Assembly: GCF_003859795.1 (NCBI RefSeq)
Contig: NZ_RQYI01000023.1
Location: forward strand, 1 to 40,932
Direction of reading: 5' to 3'
From: Alloprevotella sp. OH1205_COT-284
GTDB lineage: Bacteria; Bacteroidota; Bacteroidia; Bacteroidales; Bacteroidaceae
Length of the DNA: 40,932 nt
In this document: positions 1-8,610 of the stretch, piece by piece
Numbering within the stretch: position 1 is the first letter of the stretch
How the letters are laid out: the number at the start of each line of letters is the position of its first letter
Program-made: the position numbers and the translations under genes
The notes under the pieces: model-generated
Told to the model about the DNA's origin: nothing
The model's input: only the letters and a program-made list of their open reading frames with translations
Database searches by the model: none

Positions 1-346
1 AAACCTACACTGCCTACATGGGCGATTTCGGGCATCTGCATGCCTTCCCGATAGAGTGTGTAGGTTGCAACAACGAATGTAGTTATTTCCTCGCCTTGTC
101 TACATTCGCAACAATCTGTATACCTGCGGTTTAACAAACATAGTGTAGACAATGTAGATAAAAAGAAGAAAAACTCCCTGTATAGGCTGAAAGTTATTGT
201 GTTTTTACGGGAAATGTCCTCATCTCCTCTTCGGCTTGTCCGGATATATCTCGATAGGTCGGAACGAATTTTACCTAAGGAGTAGTGAAAAGAGTAGTGA
301 AAACGGAGTAACGAGTAGAAAAATCTATCACTGATCTAAATTTCAC
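1..346 (-). repeat. Interspersed repeat, copy A (truncated by window edge)
   Basis: Read on the minus strand from 346 to 1, this matches copies B (13646-14205) and C (26650-27208). The left end begins GTGAAATTTA in all three. Copy A shares an uninterrupted run of more than 50 nt with copy C, from CTTTCAGCCTATACAGGG through the GTCTACATTGTCTACAC block. It carries the same arms GTCTACA/TGTAGAC and CCTACAC/GTGTAGG. A 12-bp tandem duplication (281-292 and 293-304, AGTAGTGAAAA plus G or C) is absent from B and C. Its right half would lie outside the window. No conserved reading frame is shared with the other copies. Confidence 0.9.
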
Positions 347-350
347 AAGC

Positions 351-1035
351 TCCTGCCTGCTTCTCTTCTCGGTGATTTGAACTTTTTGTGTATTGTCCAA
401 AAGATTTTTTCTCATATAATGGATGCTCTTTGCTGTCAAGTACAGAACTATTGTCGGCATAAAAAACACAGTTCTTCTCCGTCCCGATCTTCCCTAATGC
501 ACCGACAGGCAACTTCGATATTTTCGGGAGTGAGCAGTATTGCGATTCCTCTTCTCAAATCGCCCGACAACGGATGAGCAGATAAGGAGCGATTATTCGT
601 TTTTAATTCAAGTATATCGTTCCGTCGTATTTTAATGATTATCCGTTTTTATCTTCCATGCCGGTCCTGTTTCAAACGGCTATATTCTTTCCGTTTAATG
701 GAATAAAAATTATATAGATCTCCTTTTTATCTAAACTACTTTCAAGAAAAAGCAGAAAATGTTTGGCTACTTGCAGATAAGTCGCTATTTTTGTCGTGTC
801 ATTCCGTAAGCCGAGATGACAATATGAGCTTTACAACAATGAATTTATTCCATGCGAAAAGAACAGGAGGTATCGGTCTTTTGCCGTGACTTCCCTTTCA
901 GTAAACAGCATCTAAATCTTTTCTAAAAGCTCAACACACCAAGGCTTTGATCTCCAAAGTTTCAAATACCGAATTCTTCTTTATAATAAGACAAATAACT
1001 TAATTTCTAATCACAACCAATTAATTTTTTCTTAA
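351..1035. other. Gene-poor region between repeat A and exbB
   Basis: No convincing intact gene is present. On the minus strand, a stretch from about 648 down to a stop at 448-450 is open, reads like coding sequence (contains RRGIAILLTPENIEVA) and lacks a plausible start; it may be a gene remnant. From about 590 onward the DNA is AT-rich. It holds the predicted exbB promoter (762-793) and a 5' leader of roughly 235 nt in which no ORF or strong hairpin stands out. Confidence 0.5.
762..793 (+). promoter_or_regulatory. Predicted promoter of the exbB operon
   Basis: TTTG (762-765), a 20-nt spacer, then TATTTTTG (786-793). This is an exact match to the Bacteroidota -33/-7 consensus TTTG/TAnnTTTG. 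Transcription would start near 800, leaving a leader of about 235 nt before the exbB ATG. A nearer weak promoter cannot be excluded. Confidence 0.6.
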
Positions 1036-1893
1036 ATGGCAACTACTAATGCTACTGCACCCAAGGGTGCTCCCAAGAAATCACAAGGTTTCACCGGTAT
1101 TAAATCCGGCTTTTCCGTTATCCTTGTTTGCTTCATCATTGCAGAAGCTCTCTACGTATTCGGTGCAGGTCACATGAGCAACTTCCATGCAGAAGGCGTT
1201 ACCGGATTCCACTTCTTCCAAAGTCAAGAATACGAACCTGCGGGTATCGTGGGTACGGTCTACAAAGGAGGATTTATCGTACCGCTCATTTGGACCCAAT
1301 TCATCGCAGTTATCGCTTTGGCCATTGAGCGTGCTTTCGCCATTCGTACCGCCAATGGTAAAGGCAGCCTTGGCAAGTTTGCCGCATCTGTAAAGAGTGC
1401 CCTCAAACAAGGAGACGTCCAAAAAGCAACCGACCTCTGCAACATTCAGCAAGGTTCCGTAGCCAATGTTGTGCTTGCCGCACTTACCGAATACAAGAAA
1501 CAACAAGGCGAAGATCTCGAACTCGAAAAGAAAGTACTTGCCATTCAAAAGACCGTTGAAGAGGCAACCGCTCTCGAAATGCCCATGATGCAAGAAAACC
1601 TCCCCATCATCGGTACGATCGTTACACTCGGTACGCTTACCGGTCTTCTCGGTACGGTTATGGGTATGATCAAATCGTTCTCGGCTATGGCCGGTGGTGA
1701 AGGTGGTGCAAACTCTGCTGCCCTCTCCGTGGGTATCGCCGAAGCTCTTGTAAATACGGCGTCCGGTATCGCCACCGGTGCTGCTGCCGTTATCGCCTAC
1801 AACTTCTTCACCAACAAGATTGACCGTCTTACCTTTGCTATCGACGAACTTGGTTTCACCATTGTAGAAACTTTCAAGACCACTCAAAAGTAA
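1036..1893 (+). CDS. exbB: MotA/TolQ/ExbB proton channel family protein
   Basis: This is the inner-membrane proton-channel subunit that, with ExbD, uses the proton motive force to energise TonB. The 285 residues are slightly longer than E. coli ExbB (about 244), as is usual in Bacteroidota. Hydrophobic segments are visible near residues 24-45, 78-100, 190-218 and 235-255. The last two include GTLTGLLGTVMGMI and the small-residue-rich stretch typical of the MotA/TolQ/ExbB pore helices. The start is ATG after an AT-rich leader without a Shine-Dalgarno. It heads a tight cluster with two exbD genes and tonB (gaps of 17-25 nt), so one transcript is likely. Confidence 0.93.
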   Translation: MATTNATAPKGAPKKSQGFTGIKSGFSVILVCFIIAEALYVFGAGHMSNFHAEGVTGFHFFQSQEYEPAGIVGTVYKGGFIVPLIWTQFIAVIALAIERAFAIRTANGKGSLGKFAASVKSALKQGDVQKATDLCNIQQGSVANVVLAALTEYKKQQGEDLELEKKVLAIQKTVEEATALEMPMMQENLPIIGTIVTLGTLTGLLGTVMGMIKSFSAMAGGEGGANSAALSVGIAEALVNTASGIATGAAAVIAYNFFTNKIDRLTFAIDELGFTIVETFKTTQK

Positions 1894-1917
1894 TCATAAA
1901 TTAGGTAACAATAAGAA

Positions 1918-2529
1918 ATGGGACGTTTTCGCGTAAAAAAACAAGACACATTCATCGACATGACGCCGATGAGTGACGTTATGGTCCTGCTGCTTACCTT
2001 CTTTATGCTCACTGCAACGTTCACCAAGGAAGAACCCGTAAAAGTGAATGTGCCCGGTTCGGTTTCGGAAATTAAAATCCCCGAAAACAACCTGCTTACC
2101 ATTTTTGTGTCCCCCGAAGGCAAAATCTTCATGACCATGGACAGCCCTGTCGGACAGGAAAAAATGGCGCAAGAACTGATTGACAACAACAAGCTCAGTC
2201 TGACGGCACAACAGCTCAAAGAGTTCGCCCAAGTTCCCACTTTCGGTACCCCCCTCAACACCATCGGAAGTTGGGTGGACATGGAGCCGGCAAAACGCAA
2301 CGAACTCCTCACGAAAGATTCGGGCGCGGGAATTCCTTGCGACAGCTTGAACGATGAACTCAAAGAATGGGTCATAGCAGCCCGTAACGCCAACGGAGAA
2401 AATATGGGTATCGCCATCAAGGCCGACAAAAACACTCCGTACAGCTCAATTAAAGAAGTTATGAACTCTTTGCGCAGCATTGATGAGAGCCGATACAACC
2501 TTATCACCACTCTCAAAGCTGGCGAATAA
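1918..2529 (+). CDS. exbD: Biopolymer transporter ExbD (first copy)
   Basis: ExbD-family subunit of the TonB energising complex. It has a short cytoplasmic N-terminus, a single membrane helix at about residues 17-36 (DMTPMSDVMVLLLTFFML) and a periplasmic domain. Asp20 in the helix is placed like the essential proton-carrying Asp25 of E. coli ExbD. At 203 residues it is longer than the E. coli protein (141). The second ExbD follows 17 nt downstream; paired ExbDs in a TonB operon are common in Bacteroidota and the two may be non-equivalent subunits. Confidence 0.92.
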   Translation: MGRFRVKKQDTFIDMTPMSDVMVLLLTFFMLTATFTKEEPVKVNVPGSVSEIKIPENNLLTIFVSPEGKIFMTMDSPVGQEKMAQELIDNNKLSLTAQQLKEFAQVPTFGTPLNTIGSWVDMEPAKRNELLTKDSGAGIPCDSLNDELKEWVIAARNANGENMGIAIKADKNTPYSSIKEVMNSLRSIDESRYNLITTLKAGE

Positions 2530-2546
2530 TCAGATAGAATAAAGTT

Positions 2547-3179
2547 ATGGCACAAATAGATACTGGCGGTGGCGATCAAGGCAAATCTAAGCAAAAAAAG
2601 ATGAACGCCCGCGTCGACTTCACGCCGATGGTCGACATGATCATGTTGCTCGTGACTTTCTTCATGCTCTGCACCACCCTTTTGAAACCTCAAACGATGG
2701 AAATCGTGATGCCCTCGGACAAAGAGGACATTAAGAAAGAGAACAAAAGTCAGGTGCAAACCGATGAAGCTATCACGATTATTATTGACAAAGACAACAA
2801 GATCTACTACTTCGAAGGAAAACCCTCAGAAGCCACTCTTCAAGAAACCTCTTACGGAAAAGACGGCATACGCGCCGTATTGCTCAACAAAAACAAGCAA
2901 GCAAAAGCCGAAGTGGACAAATTGAAGAAAGAATTTGAAGGTAAGTATTCAGCCAATGCCGAGAAAGACAAAAAGAACAAGGCAGAGTTCAAAGAACGTC
3001 TGAGCAAGATCAAAAATGCCGACGGAACACCGACGGCCATCATCAAGCCCACAGACGCTTCAACTTATAAGAACTTGATCGACATTCTCGACGAAATGGC
3101 GAATTGCTATATCGGAAAATACGTGATCGATAAAGTGAATGAACAAGATAAGGCCATGGTAGCCGGACTTGCAAAATAA
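2547..3179 (+). CDS. exbD: Biopolymer transporter ExbD (second copy)
   Basis: This is the second ExbD of the cluster, 210 residues. The N-terminal Gly/Lys-rich cytoplasmic tail precedes the helix VDFTPMVDMIMLLVTFFML, with candidate proton-binding Asp30. The periplasmic part contains a highly charged Lys/Glu-rich stretch (about residues 110-160) that probably forms a coiled coil, and differs strongly from the first copy. It lies between exbD1 and tonB with gaps of 17 and 25 nt, which argues for co-transcription and a shared complex. Confidence 0.92.
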   Translation: MAQIDTGGGDQGKSKQKKMNARVDFTPMVDMIMLLVTFFMLCTTLLKPQTMEIVMPSDKEDIKKENKSQVQTDEAITIIIDKDNKIYYFEGKPSEATLQETSYGKDGIRAVLLNKNKQAKAEVDKLKKEFEGKYSANAEKDKKNKAEFKERLSKIKNADGTPTAIIKPTDASTYKNLIDILDEMANCYIGKYVIDKVNEQDKAMVAGLAK

Positions 3180-3204
3180 CAATCATAAGTAAAGTAATAC
3201 GAAT

Positions 3205-4050
3205 ATGTCTAAAATAGATATCATTTCGCGCGAATGGTGCGACCTCGTGTTCGAAGGACGCAACAAGAGCTACGGTGCTTATGAGCTTCGTTCAAAAGCA
3301 GGTAAGCGCCACCTTCTCGCCATCATCGACATTCTCATCGGTATCGCTATTCTTGCAGGTGTCATCTTCACTTACACGGCAGCCAAAGACGCTATCCGCG
3401 AATCTATGAGCGGAGAAGAGGAAATGGTGACCGAACTTTCTCAGCTCAAAAAAGAAGAGCCTAAAAAAGAAGAGAAAAAAGTGGAGATACCACAAGAGCA
3501 ACCCCAACAACAAGTGCAAAAAGTGGCCGTTAAAGCCTCTATCGCATTTACCGTTCCCGATATCGTAGACCAAGTCGACGAAACGAAAAAAATCAAGAAC
3601 CAGGAAGAACTCAGTCGCTCAAAGGTTGCCATTGCGACACAAGACTATATTGGTGACTCCAAAGACGGTATCAACATCGACGACCTCCGTGAAAACCAAG
3701 AAAAAGGAGGAACGGGTGTTCCCGAGGAAGAAGCCAAAGTCTTCACGATCGTAGAGCAAATGCCGAGCTTCCCCGGCGGTGATGCAGCTCTTCTGAAATA
3801 CATTGCTTCCAACATCCGCTACCCTTCCATTGCACAGGAACAAGATATCCAAGGGCAAGTTTTGCTCCGTTTTGTCGTACTTGAAGATGGACGTGTCGGA
3901 CAAGTTGTGGTACAAAAGAGTCTCGAATCACATTGTGATGCCGAAGCCATTCGCGTCGTAAAGACCCTCCCACGCTTCATACCGGGTAAGCAACAGGGTA
4001 AGCCCGTTCGTGTTTGGTACACTCTTCCCATCCGTTTCGTCATTCAATAA
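3205..4050 (+). CDS. tonB: Energy transducer TonB
   Basis: TonB spans the periplasm and passes ExbBD-derived energy to TonB-dependent outer-membrane receptors. The 281-residue protein has a cytoplasmic N-terminus with the YGAYELR motif common to Bacteroidota TonBs. A single membrane helix follows (about 35-58), then a Lys/Glu/Pro/Gln-rich periplasm-spanning segment (about 75-110). The C-terminal TonB domain (about 185-281) contains MPSFPGGDAALLKYI, NIRYPSIA, GQVLLRFVV and a final VWYTLPIRF. It is the last gene before a strong terminator (4077-4122). Confidence 0.95.
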   Translation: MSKIDIISREWCDLVFEGRNKSYGAYELRSKAGKRHLLAIIDILIGIAILAGVIFTYTAAKDAIRESMSGEEEMVTELSQLKKEEPKKEEKKVEIPQEQPQQQVQKVAVKASIAFTVPDIVDQVDETKKIKNQEELSRSKVAIATQDYIGDSKDGINIDDLRENQEKGGTGVPEEEAKVFTIVEQMPSFPGGDAALLKYIASNIRYPSIAQEQDIQGQVLLRFVVLEDGRVGQVVVQKSLESHCDAEAIRVVKTLPRFIPGKQQGKPVRVWYTLPIRFVIQ

Positions 4051-4076
4051 TTCCATTGAATATCGTAATTTATCAG

Positions 4077-4122
4077 CACCCTGCGTCTCAGGCCTCGGCC
4101 ACGAGGCGCAGGGTGTGTTTTT
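4077..4122 (+). terminator. Intrinsic terminator after tonB
   Basis: A 13-bp stem CACCCTGCGTCTC/GAGGCGCAGGGTG with one T-G wobble position and a 13-nt loop, followed by GTGTTTTT. It ends only 12 nt before the ATG of the PstS-like gene, so it may act as a partial terminator or attenuator inside the cluster. Confidence 0.8.
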
Positions 4123-4134
4123 AACGCAAACAAC

Positions 4135-5103
4135 ATGAAGCCGTATCTCTTAAAGTCTTTGTACATGAAATTTACTCCATTCTTTTTTTTATTACTGCTA
4201 TTTGTTGCCTGCAACGACAATTCCCGGCATGCCAAAAGCTTTCTTCACGAATACGATGTAAGATTTGCGGCCGACATCGGCTTCGAACCGATCCTTTCGG
4301 AACTGTCTGATTTGTATGGTCTGCGTAAACCCGAAGCCAAAATGCTTCCGTATTATTGCAGCGAAGACTCTGCCATTCGTATGCTTATCAACGACAGCGT
4401 GCGTTTTGCCATCACCACACGTTCGCTCACGGAAAAAGAAAAAGCTCTCGTCGAGTCGCATCGTCTTCCGTTGCTTCAAAGCCGCATCGCCCACGATGCC
4501 TTTGCCCTCATTGTCAATAAGAGTAATCCCGACACGGCCATCAATCTGAGTGAAATCCGCGACATCATCAGCGGAAAGATCACTCGTTGGGAACAACTTG
4601 AAATGGGAACTCGAAAAGGAGAAATCAACATGGTCTTTGATGCGTCAGGTTCAAGCACCGTGCGCTACATGAAAGACTCTCTCAATAGCGGACGTCCGCT
4701 TTCGGGACGTATTTTTGCACAAGGAAGCAATCTTGCCGTAATCGAAGCCGTCAAAAAAAATCCCGACATAATCGGTGTTATTTCCACCGACTGGTTGCGC
4801 GTAAACAACGGAGATACCATTGTGCTCAATAGTTTTCGTCATCTCGATGTCAATGTCATGCTTGTCGGTAAAGTCGGTAAAAAAGAGAAGGACTGGCAGC
4901 GTCCCTATCAATACTACATTGCAACAGGTGAATATCCGCTTGTGCGCAGCGTTTGGGCAATCACAACGGATCCGAGAACACGAAGCATGATGAAATCATT
5001 TTATTTCTTCTTGAAAGACAACGTCGGACAACGCGTCATCTGCAACTCTTCGCAACTCCTTCCCATCAATCAGGTGCAAGTTCGCGACGTAAGTGTTAAA
5101 TAG
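4135..5103 (+). CDS. PstS-like phosphate-type substrate-binding lipoprotein
   Basis: The 322-residue protein resembles the PstS/PBP-like family of periplasmic anion-binding proteins. It has an N-terminal lipoprotein signal with lipobox FVAC (Cys26), then two lobes. The motifs KSNPDTAINLSEIRDIISGK and the nearby ASGSSTVRYMKDS loop correspond to the PstS ligand-binding region. A second ATG at 4165 (Met11) would give a more typical signal length and may be the real start. It follows tonB after a hairpin, a placement seen in Bacteroidota Exb/Ton clusters. No PstCAB transporter genes are beside it, so it may work with the TonB system or as a sensor; its ligand is not shown by the sequence. Confidence 0.8.
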   Translation: MKPYLLKSLYMKFTPFFFLLLLFVACNDNSRHAKSFLHEYDVRFAADIGFEPILSELSDLYGLRKPEAKMLPYYCSEDSAIRMLINDSVRFAITTRSLTEKEKALVESHRLPLLQSRIAHDAFALIVNKSNPDTAINLSEIRDIISGKITRWEQLEMGTRKGEINMVFDASGSSTVRYMKDSLNSGRPLSGRIFAQGSNLAVIEAVKKNPDIIGVISTDWLRVNNGDTIVLNSFRHLDVNVMLVGKVGKKEKDWQRPYQYYIATGEYPLVRSVWAITTDPRTRSMMKSFYFFLKDNVGQRVICNSSQLLPINQVQVRDVSVK

Positions 5104-5129
5104 AATTTTGTCGGAATGTAGCATATCCG

Positions 5130-5169
5130 AAGGACTGCGTTAAACATTAGATTTAACACAGTCCTTTCT
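5130..5169 (+). terminator. Intrinsic terminator after the PstS-like gene
   Basis: A 15-bp stem AAGGACTGCGTTAAA/TTTAACACAGTCCTT with one mismatch and a 7-nt loop, ending in a short T-rich tail. Confidence 0.75.
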
Positions 5170-5199
5170 CATAAGGACAGCAAAGAAGAGGAAAACCTC

Positions 5200-5230
5200 T
5201 TGGCTTAATCCTCACATTGTCGTAAATTTG
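5200..5230 (+). promoter_or_regulatory. Predicted promoter of xseA-xseB-trmB
   Basis: TTGG (5200-5203, one mismatch to TTTG), a 19-nt spacer, then TAAATTTG (5223-5230), an exact TAnnTTTG. It lies just downstream of the preceding terminator and about 56 nt before the xseA ATG. Confidence 0.6.
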
Positions 5231-5286
5231 CATCCATTAGTTTCCGCCCTATTGATGCAAAGCTCAAACCTTTCTGAAATCTCCTT

Positions 5287-6591
5287 ATGTCGCCCATTTC
5301 TCTTTTCGAACTCAACCGCTTCGTTCGTGATTTGCTTTTGCTGTCTTTCTACGAAGAACTTTGGGTAACTGCCGAAATTTCCGAAATTCGCCGTGGTTCA
5401 AAAGGACACTATCATGTGGAGTTCGTGGAAAAAGAAGATTGTGCGGCAGGACAGTTTCGTGCAAAAGCAAGAGGAAACATTTGGCAATCCACCGCCTCCA
5501 CATTATTGCCGAAATTCAAACAAGCAACCGGACAACAGCTTCAAGCCGGTTTGAAAGTGTTGGTAAAGGTGAAAGTCAGCTTCCATGAGGTATATGGCTA
5601 TTCTCTCAACGTCTTTGATATAGACCCAACTTATACCATAGGCGATATGGCACGTCGGCGACAAGAAATTCTTCATCAGCTCGAAGAAGACGGTGTGCTA
5701 ACACTCAACAAAGAGCTTACACTCCCTCGTCTGATCAAACGGATAGCCGTGATCAGTTCATCCGGTGCGGCAGGTTTCGGAGATTTCAACAATCAACTCA
5801 CACAATCCGAATTTGTATTCAAAACCGGTCTGTTTGAAGCCACAATGCAAGGGGTTGAGGTGGAAAACAGCATCATTTCCGCACTGAACCGAATTGCTCA
5901 ACAAAGCGAACGTTGGGATTGCGTTGTCATCATTCGGGGAGGAGGAGCGGTAAGTGATCTGAATGGTTTTGACACCTACCCTCTTGCTGCCAATATCGCA
6001 CAATTTCCTCTCCCGATACTGACCGGCATCGGTCATGAAAGAGATGAAACGATCATAGACTTTGTGGCACATACACGCCTCAAAACCCCAACTGCCGTGG
6101 CTGCCTATCTGATCCAAAGCCGACAAGAAGAGTGGGAACGGCTATTGCAATGGGAAACAAAGCTGTTCAATGCCACAAAATTGCAAATCAGTCAAAAACA
6201 AATGCTTTTCGACAGAATTGCCACACGTTATCAAGCGGCTGCACATGATTTCATCCAAATACAACACAAACGCCTGCAATCGCTCTCCAATCGCCTGCAA
6301 CTTAAAACGCAAGAACGGCTATTGACATCACAAAACCACCTCAATTCATTGCAGCCCCGGCTTCGCAGTGCCGCTCTGCATACGATACAACGCCATGAGC
6401 ACCGTCTTGAAAAAACGGAAACCACCATTCAAATGGCCGATCCGAAGCGTATTCTCCAATTGGGATACTCCATTACACTTGATCAGAACGGGAAAGCCTT
6501 AAAAGATACGGCAGCACTATCTGTCGGCTCAATCATTCATACCCACCTCGCAGATGGCAGTTTGACAAGTCGCATCATCACCAAAGATTGA
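5287..6591 (+). CDS. xseA: Exodeoxyribonuclease VII large subunit
   Basis: This is the catalytic subunit of exonuclease VII, which degrades single-stranded DNA from either end together with XseB. At 434 residues it is near the family norm (about 400-460). The N-terminal OB-fold covers about residues 1-105. The catalytic core includes the AVISSSGAAGFGDF segment, IIRGGGAVSDLNGFD and the conserved GIGHERDETIIDFVAHTRLKTPTAVAAYL block. A long helical region (about 280-390) follows and provides the XseB-binding coiled coil. xseB starts 12 nt downstream, so the two subunits are made from one transcript. Confidence 0.95.
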   Translation: MSPISLFELNRFVRDLLLLSFYEELWVTAEISEIRRGSKGHYHVEFVEKEDCAAGQFRAKARGNIWQSTASTLLPKFKQATGQQLQAGLKVLVKVKVSFHEVYGYSLNVFDIDPTYTIGDMARRRQEILHQLEEDGVLTLNKELTLPRLIKRIAVISSSGAAGFGDFNNQLTQSEFVFKTGLFEATMQGVEVENSIISALNRIAQQSERWDCVVIIRGGGAVSDLNGFDTYPLAANIAQFPLPILTGIGHERDETIIDFVAHTRLKTPTAVAAYLIQSRQEEWERLLQWETKLFNATKLQISQKQMLFDRIATRYQAAAHDFIQIQHKRLQSLSNRLQLKTQERLLTSQNHLNSLQPRLRSAALHTIQRHEHRLEKTETTIQMADPKRILQLGYSITLDQNGKALKDTAALSVGSIIHTHLADGSLTSRIITKD

Positions 6592-6603
6592 CCCCATTCC
6601 AAT

Positions 6604-6804
6604 ATGGCAAAACAAAACATCAGTTACGAAGACATTCTTACCGAACTCGAAAGCATCGTCAATGCCGTAGAAAAAGGAGAACTCGAAATAGATCAACTCG
6701 CTCAACAGTTGAAACGAGCACAGACCCTCCTTTCTCTCGGAAAGTCACAACTTCAAAAAGTTAAAAACGACGTTCAGAAGATCCTTGACCATGAGCAAAA
6801 ATAA
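6604..6804 (+). CDS. xseB: Exodeoxyribonuclease VII small subunit
   Basis: The 66-residue all-helical protein has the XseB signature: [20 protein letters not shown] followed by an amphipathic coiled coil. It coats the helical region of XseA and is needed for exonuclease VII activity. The size matches the family (60-85). Its last 14 nt overlap the start of trmB, which suggests translational coupling. Confidence 0.93.
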   Translation: MAKQNISYEDILTELESIVNAVEKGELEIDQLAQQLKRAQTLLSLGKSQLQKVKNDVQKILDHEQK

Positions 6805-7567
6805 ACTCTCCAAATTTGCCGAAATGGCAAACTACCCTCATGTGATTGAAGCTCCTTACCAAACTCCGTCCTCTCCCCCCCACCCTCTTCGTGGAAAATG
6901 GCACGAAGTCTTTTTCAAGAACTCCAACCCCATCGTGCTCGAACTGGGTTGCGGCCGTGGCGAATATTGTGTCGGGCTCGGACGTCTGTTTCCCGAAAAG
7001 AACTTCATTGGTGTAGATATTAAAGGAGCACGCATGTGGAGCGGCGCAACCGAAGTGCAGCAAGAGAATTTGACCAATGTCGGCTTTTTGCGCACTCACA
7101 TCGAATTTATTGATAAGTTTTTTGCAGAAGGCGAAGTTTCGGAAATTTGGCTCACGTTTTCAGATCCTCAGATGAAGAAAGCGACAAAACGCCTTTCTTC
7201 TACTTTTTTCTTGGAAAGATATCGTCGTTTTCTTTCTGACAACGGTTTGATCCACCTCAAAACCGACTCCAACTTCCTTTTCACCTACACAGACCATGTA
7301 GTGTCTGCAAATTCACTCCCCATAGAATTTCGCACCACAGACCTCTACCACACACTCGAAGCTGAAAAAGACTCGGAAGTACACCGGATCCTCGGAATAC
7401 GGACTTACTACGAACAGCAATGGCTCGATCGAGGATTGAGTATCAAATACTTGAAATTTCGTTTACCTCAAACTCCACCTCTTATAGAACCAGAGGTTGA
7501 AATAGAGTTGGACGCATATCGCTCTTACAATAGAAGTAAGCGTTCCGGCTCCGAAACAGGAAAATAA
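6791..7567 (+). CDS. trmB: tRNA (guanine-N7-)-methyltransferase
   Basis: S-adenosylmethionine-dependent enzyme forming m7G46 in the tRNA variable loop. The Rossmann-fold motif I is [15 protein letters not shown], then [10 protein letters not shown]; the family motif [17 protein letters not shown] corresponds to the FPDPWxKxRHxKRR region. ATG 6791 is taken as the start (258 aa); an upstream in-frame TTG at 6785 is less likely. It overlaps the 3' end of xseB by 14 nt. A C-terminal extension rich in acidic and basic residues is longer than in E. coli TrmB, as in other Bacteroidota. Confidence 0.93.
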   Translation: MSKNKLSKFAEMANYPHVIEAPYQTPSSPPHPLRGKWHEVFFKNSNPIVLELGCGRGEYCVGLGRLFPEKNFIGVDIKGARMWSGATEVQQENLTNVGFLRTHIEFIDKFFAEGEVSEIWLTFSDPQMKKATKRLSSTFFLERYRRFLSDNGLIHLKTDSNFLFTYTDHVVSANSLPIEFRTTDLYHTLEAEKDSEVHRILGIRTYYEQQWLDRGLSIKYLKFRLPQTPPLIEPEVEIELDAYRSYNRSKRSGSETGK

Positions 7568-7685
7568 AACCATGCTTTTCTGTGAATGAAAAACCACTCA
7601 TAAGAAAACGAAGAACTTAATAGTCGTTTATTTCTTCTCTCAAAACGGCAGTTATGTAAAAGAAGAAGAAATGTAATCATTATAA

Positions 7686-7717
7686 ATTGGATATTAAGAA
7701 AAATAGGAGTATCTTTG
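7686..7717 (+). promoter_or_regulatory. Predicted promoter of the superoxide dismutase gene
   Basis: ATTG (7686-7689, one mismatch to TTTG), a 20-nt spacer and TATCTTTG (7710-7717). The start of transcription would be near 7725, leaving a leader of about 50 nt before the ATG at 7776. This fixes the upstream ATG, and hence the signal peptide, as part of the transcript. Confidence 0.65.
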
Positions 7718-7775
7718 CCAAAGTGATACAAAGAGCTCTTGTATCGTTATTTACTCATTACAAACATTTTTCATA

Positions 7776-8429
7776 ATGAAAGTTTCGACCATAGCATTCA
7801 GTCTTTTTGCGGCAACTGCGCTTGCACAAACCAAACCCGTTGATGGTAAGTTCTCTTTATTGAAACTCCCTTACGCGGCCAATGCTCTTGAACCCGTCAT
7901 CAGCGAGACAACGATGAACCTCCACCACGGAAAACACTTGGCTACCTATGTAAACAACCTTAACAACCTACTTCCCGGAAGCGGATTTGAAGGTCTGACT
8001 TTGGAAGAGGTTGTAGAGAAATCCGAAGGAGCTATCTTCAACAACGCCGGCCAAATGTTGAATCATGATCTTTATTTCACCCAATTCACGACCCCGGCCG
8101 ATGACAGAAAGCCTGTTGGAAAATTGGCTGCGGCCATCAACGAACAATTCGGCTCATTTGAAGAGTTCCAAAAAGAGTTTTCTCAGAAAGGAGCAACCTT
8201 GTTTGGTTCCGGATGGGTTTGGCTCTCCACAGACAAAGAAGGTAAACTTGTCATCACGCAAGAAGTAAATGGCAGCAACCCTGTGAAACGTGGTCTTAAA
8301 CCCTTGATGGGGCTGGATGTATGGGAGCACGCCTACTATGTTGACTATCAAAATCGTCGTGCCGACCATCTTGCCGCTGTTTGGCAAATCATTGATTGGA
8401 ACGTTGTTGACGCTCGTTATTCAAAATAA
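7776..8429 (+). CDS. sodB: Fe-type superoxide dismutase with N-terminal signal peptide
   Basis: Fe/Mn-family SOD, converting superoxide to H2O2 and O2. Relative to cytosolic FeSODs, whose first strand (FSLLKLPYAANALEP here) is near residue 1, this protein has about 20 extra residues, MKVSTIAFSLFAATALAQ. They form a classical signal peptide with ALA-Q cleavage. Metal ligands are His50, His97, Asp181 and His185, with second-sphere Tyr58. Gln93 in FNNAGQMLNH sits at the position of FeSOD Gln69, and the MnSOD-type Gln is missing from EVNGSNP. That points to an Fe or cambialistic enzyme. No internal Met offers a signal-less start before residue 47. Export to the periplasm is inferred. It is a single gene with its own promoter. 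Confidence 0.93.
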   Translation: MKVSTIAFSLFAATALAQTKPVDGKFSLLKLPYAANALEPVISETTMNLHHGKHLATYVNNLNNLLPGSGFEGLTLEEVVEKSEGAIFNNAGQMLNHDLYFTQFTTPADDRKPVGKLAAAINEQFGSFEEFQKEFSQKGATLFGSGWVWLSTDKEGKLVITQEVNGSNPVKRGLKPLMGLDVWEHAYYVDYQNRRADHLAAVWQIIDWNVVDARYSK

Positions 8430-8577
8430 CATTAGGGCTCTATGCCCTCATAGAACCTTCATTGGTCATCCCTTAGAGCAAATGCTCTCTTGCTCTATCG
8501 CTTACTCTTTTGATAAGACGGCAAAGAGCTTTCACGGATCGGCAGAATATCCGAAATTCGGGATTTTTCCAAACAAA

Positions 8578-8610
8578 ATTGTCCAATTCGATTTTTTCGG
8601 GTTGGACAAT
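8578..8610. repeat. Perfect 9-bp inverted repeat upstream of a promoter-like box
   Basis: ATTGTCCAA (8578-8586) and TTGGACAAT (8602-8610) are separated by 15 nt. The repeat ends 2 nt before a TATATTTG -7-like box (8613-8620). It covers the position where the -33 element would lie, as an operator would. It could instead be a weak terminator hairpin, since a T-rich stretch follows. Confidence 0.5.

Noticed and set aside
1-346. CRISPR-like reading of the repeated GTCTACA/CCTACAC words
   Set aside because: The words are short, irregularly spaced and in both orientations, without uniform repeats or spacers, and no cas genes are present.
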